A stretch of 38,633 nucleotides of DNA from a virus. Below the pieces are notes generated by a model that saw only the letters and a program-made list of their open reading frames with translations, did not search any database and was not told the DNA's origin. Position numbers and translations under genes: made by a program. The stretch is taken from the IMG/VR virus record IMGVR_UViG_3300044684_000360, positions 1 to 38,633 of that record. The stretch is one strand, 5' to 3'. Below are positions 1 to 7,468 of this stretch, in pieces (the stretch's first letter is position 1; every line of letters starts with the position of its first letter).

Positions 1-12
1 TGTTGGCGGCAG

Positions 13-1788
13 CTACATCGCCGATGCGCCGCCCGGGATCTGGCTCAGCGGGATCAGCCGCGGGTTGGCCAGCCAGCCGCGGGTCCAGACGCCGTTCCAA
101 TAGGACGGGGGCGCCATACCGGCATATTTGATCGCCATCGCGTTGCCGAGCACGCCGGCCGAGCAATTCAGCAGATGGTCGATGCATCCGGCGAAGTCCC
201 ACATCGCCAGCACATGGTTGTCCCACGCGCTGAAGAAGTCACCATGAAGCGAGCAGCCGCGGCCGGTGCATGCGGCCATGCTGTCGCTGGCGAGGTGCCA
301 GGTCCCGAGGTTCGCGTCGACCGTGAATGCCTCGGCGAGGTGGAATGCGGGAATGACGTAGGGATATCCGGCCGGGCACTTCAGATAGCCCCAACTGCCG
401 TAGCTCGCATAAGCGACGTGGCTGCGGTGATCGGGGCTGTCGAGATTGCGGCCATCCCAGCAATCCGGTGCATCGAGCTCGCCCAGCAGCTGGTTGTAGA
501 CCCCGGCCGCGTTCGGCGTCGTCGGGCAGTGCGCCATCGCATCGTCGATCGTCGGGTAATGGCCCTGGGTTGCCGTTGGCCCCGTGCAGTTCCAGTAATG
601 GGCACCAGCGGTCGCGGTCGAAACCGTTGTCGCCAGCATGTTGAAGCCGAAGATGAAGTCGAGCCCGTTGGGGATGGGAACCGCAATGCCCTGGAAGCGC
701 AGGTTGGCGGGATCGACGAACGAGCTGTTGGCCGGCAGGCGCTTGTAATAGATCGCGACGTAATCCGGTCGGACGGCATTGCCCTTGCCGTCGAGCATCA
801 GCGGCACCCAGTAGCCGGAGCGGTTGGGCGCAGGTCCGTCGCCGCCCGTCATGCACGTCGATTGGCCGCCGGCGCGAAGGCTCGCATAGGTGTAGGTCGA
901 GGCGTTGACGCTAGTGTTGCCGTAGAACTGGTGAAGGTGGCTCGCTCCTGGACGCCCAGGATAGACCACCGGATCGTCGGGAAGGATCTGTCCCGGACCG
1001 CAAAGGAAGCGGAACGCTCCCACGACGTCGGGCGCCGCGCTCCCCGGGACCGAGAAGCTGCCGACCGTCTGATTGAAGTCGAACTCGGAAGGGATGAACG
1101 GCAGGCCGCCAATCGCCTGGTTCGTGCCGTCCGCGCTGTCCGCGCCCGGCGATACCGCGATGATATCCGTTCGCCGAAGCGGCGGCGGGCAAGGCAGGGT
1201 GGTCGCGATGACCGTCCCGTCCGGGCATGTCTGGGTGGTCGGAGCGGGCGGCGGCGGTGGAACGGCGCAGGTCTGCGAAGCAAGGATTACCTGGCCGTCG
1301 GGGCACGTCTGGCCGGCGGGCTGGATGATGTTCGCGCCGGCGTTGCTGAGCAATGTGCCGTTCAAATAGATGCTGGAGCCGAAGGTGAGCGTCTTGCCCA
1401 GCGCGGCCATGTCGACGTGCGTCGGCACATGGACCGTCTGTGTGAGAATGCCGGCCGGCAGCGATACCGAAATGGCCGTGGCGTCGTAATCGGGTCCGGC
1501 CTTGGCGCTTCCGTCCTGGGTCCGGAACGTCACCGTCACCGCAGTCGGCGCGCGGGTGCGCTGGATCGTGAATATCTCGCTGTTGCCGGCGTTCGCTGTC
1601 CAGCCCGATAGCCCGTAGATCGGGCATTGGGCCGAGCTCGTCGCGGTCGACCCGTCGCGGCACAGGACCGCCGAGGAATAGACAATTGTCGGCGATGCGG
1701 CAGCGGCCGGCGAGCCACAGGCCGGCATCCCCATAGCGAGCGCGAGGAGCGCACCGCCGGTCAAATTGGCGAGATGGATCGTGCGCAT
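13..1788 (-). CDS. Secreted Calx-beta / DUF1996 protein
   Basis: A 591-residue exported protein. The first ~31 residues look like a Sec signal peptide (hydrophobic stretch 9-20, small residues AAAAS near 28-32). Residues ~68-125 resemble a Calx-beta domain (pattern TQDGSAKAGPDYDAT). Three Cys-x-Asp-Gly...Cys units occur at ~43-55, 162-174 and 188-200, the last two separated by a proline linker. Residues ~255-560 match the DUF1996 family (HLHQFYGN, GGDGPAPNRSGYW), best known from fungal and bacterial secreted proteins of unknown function. The ATG lies ~10 bases after AAGGGA and 3 bases past the spanin stop, so it is the last gene of the lysis block. Role unknown; a moron or a virion-associated surface protein are both possible. 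It is odd cargo for a phage. Confidence 0.85.
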   Translation of the reverse strand: MRTIHLANLTGGALLALAMGMPACGSPAAAASPTIVYSSAVLCRDGSTATSSAQCPIYGLSGWTANAGNSEIFTIQRTRAPTAVTVTFRTQDGSAKAGPDYDATAISVSLPAGILTQTVHVPTHVDMAALGKTLTFGSSIYLNGTLLSNAGANIIQPAGQTCPDGQVILASQTCAVPPPPPAPTTQTCPDGTVIATTLPCPPPLRRTDIIAVSPGADSADGTNQAIGGLPFIPSEFDFNQTVGSFSVPGSAAPDVVGAFRFLCGPGQILPDDPVVYPGRPGASHLHQFYGNTSVNASTYTYASLRAGGQSTCMTGGDGPAPNRSGYWVPLMLDGKGNAVRPDYVAIYYKRLPANSSFVDPANLRFQGIAVPIPNGLDFIFGFNMLATTVSTATAGAHYWNCTGPTATQGHYPTIDDAMAHCPTTPNAAGVYNQLLGELDAPDCWDGRNLDSPDHRSHVAYASYGSWGYLKCPAGYPYVIPAFHLAEAFTVDANLGTWHLASDSMAACTGRGCSLHGDFFSAWDNHVLAMWDFAGCIDHLLNCSAGVLGNAMAIKYAGMAPPSYWNGVWTRGWLANPRLIPLSQIPGGASAM

Positions 1789-1791
1789 GTT

Positions 1792-2271
1792 TCAGCGTCC
1801 CTTCTTGTCGCATTCGGGAAAGTCAGGAGCCGCAGCTGGCGGCAGCCCGGCGGCGACGAGCAGCAGCGGCCATGCCTTGATGACGAACGCGATCGCGTCG
1901 CAGCGGCCGGCGAGCGCCACGGCCTCGCCGTCGCGCGCATCCGCCGGGCGCGGGCCGAGCTGCGCGGGAAGCGGGGGAAGGTCGCTCACCCTGATCGGCT
2001 GAACGGCAACGGGCTTGTCGACGTAGACGATCCGGTCGCTGGGCGCCGCCGGATGCTGATCGCCGCACGCCGCGAGCATGAGCGCCAGGAGGATGATACC
2101 GACGATGGCGATCGAACATCCCTGGCGCCCGGCGGCATCGCCCTCCTCGGGCGCGTCCGACATGTTTCCGGCGAACCACCAGCCGACGCCGGTAATGATG
2201 ACGATGACGGCGATGATGCCGCCAAGCGCGCGCAGCAGCGCGCCGATCGTGACGGGATCGTTCACTGCCAT
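1792..2271 (-). CDS. Putative outer-membrane spanin (Rz1-like lipoprotein)
   Basis: A 159-residue protein. A lipobox (LMLAAC) at ~64-69 precedes a Pro-rich stretch (SDLPPLPAQLGPRP), as expected for an o-spanin that joins an i-spanin to fuse inner and outer membrane at lysis. Unusually, an additional hydrophobic segment (~17-34) lies ahead of the lipoprotein signal. An internal ATG at 2163 (MSDAPEEG) would give a more ordinary lipoprotein precursor. The full-length start overlaps the end of the coiled-coil gene at 2262-2768 by 10 bases, the usual adjacent i-spanin/o-spanin arrangement. Assignment rests on architecture and position. Confidence 0.65.
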   Translation of the reverse strand: MAVNDPVTIGALLRALGGIIAVIVIITGVGWWFAGNMSDAPEEGDAAGRQGCSIAIVGIILLALMLAACGDQHPAAPSDRIVYVDKPVAVQPIRVSDLPPLPAQLGPRPADARDGEAVALAGRCDAIAFVIKAWPLLLVAAGLPPAAAPDFPECDKKGR

Positions 2272-2768
2272 TGCTCCTTCACGGCCTCATTCGGCTCGCA
2301 AACAGGCCCTGTGGCCGCGCTGGAGCCTCGCTGAGCAGCGCTGGCGCGGAGCCGCTGTGCAGCAGCCGTTGCCGCGTCGGCGCGCTCTGTGGCAGCTCCC
2401 AGGGCCTTGGCGGCGATCTGCTGCTGCTGGGCTGACTTCGCGGACAGGGCTTCGAGCGACGCATTCTGCGCCGCGATCGCTTGGCGCAGCTTCGCCTCGT
2501 TCGCCTGCGAGGCCGCGAGGTCGGCGCGCGCGGCATTCAACTGTCCGACGGCGGCAGACAGCTGCGTCTCGACCTTCACACTATGCCGGTGCTGCGACCA
2601 GCGGCCGAACGTCTGCCATAGCGCGAACAGCGCGAGCGCGATGGCCATCACGTCCTTCGCATCAAGGCTCCCGAGCCAGGTGAGAAGGCCCTTGCCCATG
2701 TCGGCGGCTTTCCCGAGCAGGGTTCCGGCAACGGCCCTGAAGGCGACGCCGGCGACGAGGCCGGTCAC
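2262..2768 (-). CDS. Putative inner-membrane spanin (Rz-like)
   Basis: A 168-residue protein with an N-terminal amphipathic stretch, one membrane segment at ~38-54 (VMAIALALFALWQTFG) and a long Ala/Gln/Glu-rich coiled coil at ~65-150, the layout of an Rz-type i-spanin. It starts with GTG, overlapping the TGA of the 43-residue gene upstream (GTGA), so it is probably translationally coupled. Two Cys-free coiled-coil halves are followed by a short tail with one Cys (VCEPNEAVKEQWQ). The lipoprotein gene follows with a 10-base overlap. Alternative: a generic phage coiled-coil membrane protein. Confidence 0.65.
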   Translation of the reverse strand: MTGLVAGVAFRAVAGTLLGKAADMGKGLLTWLGSLDAKDVMAIALALFALWQTFGRWSQHRHSVKVETQLSAAVGQLNAARADLAASQANEAKLRQAIAAQNASLEALSAKSAQQQQIAAKALGAATERADAATAAAQRLRASAAQRGSSAATGPVCEPNEAVKEQWQ

Positions 2769-2896
2769 GCGGGAATCACCAGGAGCAGCGTCAGGAACAG
2801 CAAGCCCAGCGGCTCGAGATTGACGCGCGAGGGAACGCCCGCAGCGGCTCCGGCAAAGCAGAGCACCGCCAGGATGGCGAGGATGGTGTGCAGCAT
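2765..2896 (-). CDS. Small two-segment membrane protein, 43 aa
   Basis: A short ORF translating as two hydrophobic stretches (MLHTILAILAVLCFAGAAA and LGLLFLTLLLVIP) around a short polar hinge with one Arg. The ATG follows AAAGG with nine bases between, and the TGA overlaps the GTG of the i-spanin. It sits in the lysis block, so a small holin, antiholin or pinholin role is possible, but nothing in the sequence proves it. Confidence 0.6.
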   Translation of the reverse strand: MLHTILAILAVLCFAGAAAGVPSRVNLEPLGLLFLTLLLVIPA

Positions 2897-2909
2897 GGGA
2901 ACTTGCCTT

Positions 2910-3143
2910 TCAGGCTATCGACGAGGGCTTCGCGAGCTCGGGCGCGTCGGGGTCGAATTGCGGCGCCTGCTCGGGGTCGATCGCGCCGGGAGCGGAGTCG
3001 TCCCCATCGGGTGCCGGGTTTCCCTCGCAGATAGGAAAGGCGGCGTGCACGAGTGGCATCGGCGGCGGCCGATCGAAACGGTCGAGCGCGGCCATGATCG
3101 CCGCGCCGAGGAGCCCTGCGAGCGCGAGCCTAGCCGCCAGCAT
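2910..3143 (-). CDS. Small signal-anchored lysis-block protein, 77 aa
   Basis: Begins with a hydrophobic N-terminal segment (residues 1-19) and continues with a Pro/Asp-rich tail, so it is probably anchored in or exported across the inner membrane. The ATG at 3143 is chosen over an upstream one at 3206 because GGGAG lies seven bases before it and because the longer form would run deep into the holin-like gene; the chosen form overlaps that gene by 14 bases. No family recognised. One Cys (FPICEG) follows the segment. Confidence 0.6.
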   Translation of the reverse strand: MLAARLALAGLLGAAIMAALDRFDRPPPMPLVHAAFPICEGNPAPDGDDSAPGAIDPEQAPQFDPDAPELAKPSSIA

Positions 3144-3498
3144 TGCCGCTCCCTTCGCCGGCGTCGGTTTGCGTCGCGGCTGCCTGGGCATCTCCCTGGG
3201 CCTCAAGGCCGTCCGGCCCGATCTTCAGGGACCGGATCGCGACGAACATGGCGAGGCCGATCACCACGATCAGATGCGCGAGCGACACCTCCTGCGCGAG
3301 CGACTTGAAGACGTCGGTCAGCTTGGCCGCGAGCGCCTGCTGCATCGCCCAGATGACGAGCAACGTGAGCGCGGGCCCGGCACCGGCGAAGATCAGGTAG
3401 ATGAGCGTCTGCCGCCCGGCAAAGCCGAACGGAAACCAGCTGGCGATCGCTCGGAAGGGCGATCCCAGCCAGCGGAAGAAGGCGCCCCAGCGGTTCAT
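3130..3498 (-). CDS. Putative holin, 122 aa
   Basis: Two membrane segments are visible (about residues 29-52, YLIFAGAGPALTLLVIWAM, and 74-90, LIVVIGLAMFVAI), separated by a short charged amphipathic helix, and followed by a hydrophilic Ala/Asp-rich tail. Size, topology and position directly after the endolysin fit a holin that opens the inner membrane for muralytic enzyme release. The ATG at 3498 overlaps the endolysin TGA (ATGA); an upstream ATG at 3609 would read far into the endolysin and is rejected. No specific holin family recognised. Confidence 0.6.
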   Translation of the reverse strand: MNRWGAFFRWLGSPFRAIASWFPFGFAGRQTLIYLIFAGAGPALTLLVIWAMQQALAAKLTDVFKSLAQEVSLAHLIVVIGLAMFVAIRSLKIGPDGLEAQGDAQAAATQTDAGEGSGNAGG

Positions 3499-4010
3499 GC
3501 GGCCATCTCCCTGGCGCGAACTTCGACGCGGCCGACGCGGGCGATCCAGCCCTTGCCGAAGTGCGGGAATGTCGGGAGCTGCTCGAGATAGGCTTCCCGA
3601 TCGTCGCAAATGGCGTCGAGCAAATCGATCGGATCGCGGGCATTAGCCGCGGCGAGCGTCGCCGGGCCGATGAAACCGTCGGCGGCGACGCCAAGGATCG
3701 TCTGCAGGTGCTTGGCGGCTCGGCCGACCCCGCTGTTCACCGCGAAGTCCAGGACGGCATAGTCGACCCCGGCAGGCAGGCTGTCGCCCTGGATCGGTGC
3801 CCAATATTGCTGGCCATAGATGGCGCTCTCTTCTGCAGCCGAGATCGAGGCCACCGACTGGAGCGGAAGGCCGAGGCCTTGGCGATAGCGATCGTAGACG
3901 GCCTGGGTGACGCCGGCATCGGTCGCGCCGCCGGGATCCTGGGGATCGTCGACCCATCCGCCCTCGTCCTGGAGGACGAACGCCAGGATCGCTGGATAAT
4001 CCTTGATCAT
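3495..4010 (-). CDS. Endolysin, GH108-type N-acetylmuramidase
   Basis: A 171-residue muramidase expected to cleave the glycan backbone of peptidoglycan at lysis. The N-terminus carries the hallmark Glu-Gly-Gly pair (DEGGWVDDPQDPGGATDAGV, Glu16 the likely catalytic acid) followed by the PGG-T-G pattern of GH108. The C-terminal half has a peptidoglycan-binding-like stretch (AADGFIGPATLAA). No signal peptide is seen, so export through the holin next door (ATGA overlap) is expected. Full length for the family. Confidence 0.9.
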   Translation of the reverse strand: MIKDYPAILAFVLQDEGGWVDDPQDPGGATDAGVTQAVYDRYRQGLGLPLQSVASISAAEESAIYGQQYWAPIQGDSLPAGVDYAVLDFAVNSGVGRAAKHLQTILGVAADGFIGPATLAAANARDPIDLLDAICDDREAYLEQLPTFPHFGKGWIARVGRVEVRAREMAA

Positions 4011-4189
4011 GGATGGGCCTTCCCGGCGTATTGCGGCGGCGGATCGTTGAGCTGCGCCCGCAAGGCCGCGAAGTCCGCCTCGGCAGCTCGGGCGCCAAGG
4101 TGCACGTCCCCCGCGGGGCTTTCGGCGAAGGCCAGGCGGAGCGCCGCGCCGGTTCCGCGCAGCGTGTCGTGGTCGGGCTTGCGATTCAT
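4007..4189 (-). CDS. Small conserved-position hypothetical protein, 60 aa
   Basis: A soluble-looking 60-residue ORF immediately before the endolysin. Its stop overlaps the endolysin ATG (ATGA), and its own start lies one base past the previous stop, so it sits in a tightly coupled lysis operon. CGGGAA precedes the ATG. No domain recognised. Confidence 0.55.
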   Translation of the reverse strand: MNRKPDHDTLRGTGAALRLAFAESPAGDVHLGARAAEADFAALRAQLNDPPPQYAGKAHP

Positions 4190-4190
4190 C

Positions 4191-4592
4191 TCAGTTCCCG
4201 CGCTGCATCTGTTCGTCCGCTGCGTTGATCACGGCCCGCGCCTGCTCGCGCGCGGCGATCATGGCCGGCGACGGCTTCGGCTCCTGGTCGACCGCGAACA
4301 GCAGGATCCGCGCCATGGTGAGGGTGGCGTTCCCGCGGACCAGCGCCTTGTCGAGCTCGTGGCGGAGCAGGTCGACGAGGGCCTCGCGATCCTTGCGCTC
4401 GAGGCTGAGGCGCGCGATCTCGGCGACCAGGCGCTCGAGCTCTGCCGCCTCGCGCCGCGCTTCGGCATCCGCGACATGCTCGGCATGCTCGACATTGCCG
4501 AAGAACAGCCGCTTCAGCATCTTGCCGGCCCAGGGAAGGCCGGAACCCGAGAGAAAGGCGGCGCCCAGCGCCACGGCCGATGAGTTGGTCAT
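4191..4592 (-). CDS. Coiled-coil hypothetical protein at head of lysis block, 133 aa
   Basis: A short weakly hydrophobic N-terminus (MTNSSAVALGAAFLSGSG) is followed by a Glu/Arg/Ala-rich helical region at ~35-85, likely a coiled coil. The ATG at 4592 is preceded by GGGGAG at nine bases, better than the upstream ATG at 4625. It is the first gene of the lysis block, back to back with the plus-strand glycosyltransferase. Function unknown. Confidence 0.65.
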   Translation of the reverse strand: MTNSSAVALGAAFLSGSGLPWAGKMLKRLFFGNVEHAEHVADAEARREAAELERLVAEIARLSLERKDREALVDLLRHELDKALVRGNATLTMARILLFAVDQEPKPSPAMIAAREQARAVINAADEQMQRGN

Positions 4593-4728
4593 GGACTGGA
4601 TCTCCCCACTGGACGCGCTCCCCACGCGCCGGGCTGCATCGTTTCGGATTGGGACAAAGGAGCGGCGGAGCTTTGCGCCGCGGTTAAACTTGCGTTAGTT
4701 TCGCGCCCGCTCGGGGCAGGAGGGCGTG
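4593..4728. promoter_or_regulatory. Divergent intergenic region
   Basis: About 136 bases between the minus-strand lysis block and the plus-strand cassette. It should hold the promoter of the plus-strand genes. I see a perfect 6-bp inverted repeat (GCGGCG at 4662-4667, CGCCGC at 4676-4681) followed by an AT-rich patch (GGTTAAACTTGCGTTAG), but no convincing -35/-10 pair. Confidence 0.3.
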
Positions 4729-4836
4729 ATGTTCACAGCGATTGCGGCCGCGGCGGCGCTTCCCGTCGTCCTGGGGCTTCAACTCGGAGCGCCCGTTCCA
4801 GCCGGTGGTACGCACGATGAGGCCGGAAAGCATTAG
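4729..4836 (+). CDS. Short leader ORF before the glycosyltransferase, 35 aa
   Basis: An ATG at 4729 follows a near-perfect Shine-Dalgarno (GGCAGGAGGGCGTG). The frame gives 35 residues with a hydrophobic Ala/Leu/Val N-terminus and stops at TAG 4834-4836, 20 bases inside the glycosyltransferase start at 4817, which has no good ribosome site of its own. It may be a leader that couples translation into the downstream gene, or the stump of a truncated gene left at a recombination join. Confidence 0.45.
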   Translation: MFTAIAAAAALPVVLGLQLGAPVPAGGTHDEAGKH

Positions 4837-6022
4837 CGCCACTCAAATTCGCCCGATGGCGACCGCATTGCTTGTCGTCGCTGCCATCATCGTATGGGCA
4901 TATCCGTTCGCAACGATCGTGCCGTACGACTATTGGCACGCGCTGCTGCCATGGTGGCGCCAGATTGTGGCCACCGGCCGTATACGCGCCTTCGCTACGC
5001 CGATCGGCAATTACACGCCGCCCTACCTCTACCTCCTCAGCGCCACAACGTTGCTTGATGACCTTCTGCCGCCACTGATCGCGCTGAAGCTCCTCAGCAC
5101 GGCGGGTGCCGCGTGGCTGGTCTTCGCACTCTATCGGCTGCTCAGGGCCTGCGGCGCTCGCCATCCGGCCGAGGGCGCGGTCGTGTCGCTCATTCTCCCG
5201 ACGCTCATCATCAATGTGCCGGTGCTCGCGCAAGCCGACACTTTCTGGCTGGCACCTTGCGTCCTCGCCGTTTCAGCGTCGATACGGCGAAAAGCGTTGG
5301 CCATGGTGCTCTACGCGAGCCTCGCCTTCGCGGTGAAAGCTCAGGCGATCTTCCTCGCGCCGTTCGTCCTGTCGGCGCTGCTCGCCAACCGTGCGCCGTG
5401 GTGGCTATGGCTATTGCCGATCCCCGTCTATTGCGCCGCGATGTTACCGGCGTGGCTGGCAGGTTGGCCGGCCTCCGACCTTCTCACCGTATATGTCCGG
5501 CAAACGCAATGGCATTACGCGAGCGGTCTTACGTTCGTCAGCGACGCCGCAAATCCTTGGGCCGCACTCCGGTTCCTGGACTATGCTTTCGCGATCCGCA
5601 TCTTCTGGGCCGGCTACGCCGCAGCCGCGCTCGCCGCAGCGCTGTTCGTTTGGCGTTTTTCGAAGCCGATGCGGACCCCGCAGGCGCTCGCCGCAGCAAC
5701 TCTATCGGCGGCGATCATCCCATTTTTCTTGCCCGGGATGCACGAGCGCTTCTTCGCGCTCGCTGAGATTCTCTCGTTTGCGTTGGCGTGGACGCGACCC
5801 AAAAGAAGGACAGTGTTCGCCGCCATCGGGTTGCAGTTCTCCCTCATCGCCGCCTTCGCCGGATGGAAACTTGGCATGCCGCTGCTCTCCTCCTTCGCGT
5901 GGCTCTTCAGCGGAGCGGCGATGCTGCTGCTTGCAGGTTCAGGAAACGCGCCGGAACATGACGTCTGTGAAGTGATTGTTGACACCCGTCTGACCGATAT
6001 TCACGCCGAGGCCGTTGGATGA
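4817..6022 (+). CDS. Polytopic GT-C glycosyltransferase-like membrane protein (moron)
   Basis: About 401 residues with roughly ten membrane segments. Two patterns of bacterial GT-C enzymes stand out: an early acidic/aromatic loop ending in NYTPPYLYLL, and a late loop GMHERFF. Such enzymes transfer sugars from polyprenyl-phosphate donors on the outer face of the inner membrane. On a phage, inferred roles are modification of host surface glycan (seroconversion) and exclusion of other phages. It is alone on the plus strand within the late operon, the mark of a moron. The start is uncertain: ATG 4817 overlaps a 35-codon leader; ATG 4856 is an alternative. The last ~28 codons run antisense into the tail-fibre gene by 84 bases, so the native C-terminus may be replaced. 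Confidence 0.75.
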   Translation: MRPESISATQIRPMATALLVVAAIIVWAYPFATIVPYDYWHALLPWWRQIVATGRIRAFATPIGNYTPPYLYLLSATTLLDDLLPPLIALKLLSTAGAAWLVFALYRLLRACGARHPAEGAVVSLILPTLIINVPVLAQADTFWLAPCVLAVSASIRRKALAMVLYASLAFAVKAQAIFLAPFVLSALLANRAPWWLWLLPIPVYCAAMLPAWLAGWPASDLLTVYVRQTQWHYASGLTFVSDAANPWAALRFLDYAFAIRIFWAGYAAAALAAALFVWRFSKPMRTPQALAAATLSAAIIPFFLPGMHERFFALAEILSFALAWTRPKRRTVFAAIGLQFSLIAAFAGWKLGMPLLSSFAWLFSGAAMLLLAGSGNAPEHDVCEVIVDTRLTDIHAEAVG

Positions 6023-7462
6023 TACCGAGAGCTGGTGATAGGACTGCACGGCCACGTTCTTCTGCGCGGCGAGTGTGAAGCGGCCCATGACCATGGTTCG
6101 CTTTTCCATATTGGCGACGTTGTTCCAGTCGGTATTGCCGAGGATGATTACGGCGGAATCCGTCACATTGTAGAGCCGGATCGCTGACGAATAGCCTGCC
6201 GACCCCGAAAAGACCGGTGCGGTCGCCATGACATCGTAAGTCCCTGCAGGAAGCGTGATCTCGCTCGTGTTCGCCGTATGCGTCCCCGACTGCGAACCGC
6301 TCGTGTTCACGGCCGTGCCGCCCGGCGTCGTTGCAACGGTGAACGTGTTGGCCGTCGGCGACAGGACATAATAGATCGTCCCGACGCTCAGCCCGGTCGG
6401 CAACGCGCCGGTTGTCGTGAACATGACGGCCGAGCCGGCGGTGAGGCCGTGGCTCGTCCACGTGATGACCGCTGGCGAAGCTATGCTGATGGTGACGGTG
6501 CTTGAGGCTCGCTGAGCCCCGGAGATCGATCCGACCTGAGTCGTGTTGACGATACGCGGAAGCCACGTCGTCGCGATCGAGCTGCCGCCGGCCGTTCCGA
6601 CCGGCTCCTCTTCATAGACGTGGAGGACGCCCAAGTCGCCGCTTCCGCCGCCACCGCCCGACGGCGCGGCCCAGGTCCCGTCTGCCCGCAAGAAGTTGGA
6701 CGTCCCTCCGCCGGACGCCGGTACCGCCCCCGGCTGCGTCGAGGTGAACGGGGCGCTGGTCGCCAGCCCGATCGCGGCGCCATTGGTATAAACCGTCGCC
6801 GCGCTGCCCTGAGCGACCACGACCGACCCGGACGGCGACGTCGGGCACGCCTGCAGGGTCAGCGTGAACGCGCCGGTCGTGTTGTTGACGATGGTGTAGC
6901 GGCTGTTGAACGCCGCCGCGGAACCTGTGCCGAGATTGACCGTTGCGTTGCTGGTCAGCGTGCCGGAAACGACGATGATCCCGGCTTCGCACTGGGTGGC
7001 CGAGAGGTTGGTCGTTCCTCCGGTTGTCGAGACCGAGACGAGGCCGACGCCCGAACCGATGGGATCCCAGCTCGTACCGTTGTCGCGGAATATCCAGAAC
7101 GTGTCGGTCTCGACGTATACCGCGCCGGCGTTTCCGGCCGACGGGCGCGAGGCGTGCGTTCCTTCCTGAAGGCTCGGGGCGCCGCCCTGGTTCGCGACAT
7201 AGGCAGAATTTGGTCCCGCCGTCGTGATGTTGATCGGGCCTTCTGGCGTCGCCGATGCACCGACCGCATTGACCGCGACGATGTAATAGGTCCGCGCCTG
7301 GTTGAACGGCAGGCCGACGTCGGTCCAGGTCAGCCCCGAGACCGTCGCGAGGAGCGTGCACGAGCCGAACGCGACGCTCGTGCCGTTCGCGCCGAAAATC
7401 TCGTAGCTCTTGACGTTGTCGGACGCCGGGTTGGCGCTCCACGAGAGGGTGACGGTTGCCAT
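5939..7462 (-). CDS. Tail fibre / receptor-binding protein with fibronectin III domain
   Basis: A 507-residue protein. Residues 1-85 form a fibronectin type III-like domain (VTLSWSANPASDNVKSYEIF...ARTYYIVAVNAVGASA). The middle is rich in Gly/Thr/Ser beta repeats, with the phrase NFLRADGTWAAPSGG at ~255-270 that is common in phage fibre stalks before a Gly-rich hinge. The last ~220 residues are beta-rich and may form the receptor-binding tip. It follows the tail-tip hub with six bases between the genes. The 3' end overlaps the antisense glycosyltransferase by 84 bases. Confidence 0.8.
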   Translation of the reverse strand: MATVTLSWSANPASDNVKSYEIFGANGTSVAFGSCTLLATVSGLTWTDVGLPFNQARTYYIVAVNAVGASATPEGPINITTAGPNSAYVANQGGAPSLQEGTHASRPSAGNAGAVYVETDTFWIFRDNGTSWDPIGSGVGLVSVSTTGGTTNLSATQCEAGIIVVSGTLTSNATVNLGTGSAAAFNSRYTIVNNTTGAFTLTLQACPTSPSGSVVVAQGSAATVYTNGAAIGLATSAPFTSTQPGAVPASGGGTSNFLRADGTWAAPSGGGGGSGDLGVLHVYEEEPVGTAGGSSIATTWLPRIVNTTQVGSISGAQRASSTVTISIASPAVITWTSHGLTAGSAVMFTTTGALPTGLSVGTIYYVLSPTANTFTVATTPGGTAVNTSGSQSGTHTANTSEITLPAGTYDVMATAPVFSGSAGYSSAIRLYNVTDSAVIILGNTDWNNVANMEKRTMVMGRFTLAAQKNVAVQSYHQLSVSSNGLGVNIGQTGVNNHFTDVMFRRVS

Positions 7463-7468
7463 TACGCC

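Noticed and set aside
175-1611. Open plus-strand frame of 478 codons
   Set aside because: Antisense of the DUF1996 gene; Arg/Val/Asp-rich shadow composition.
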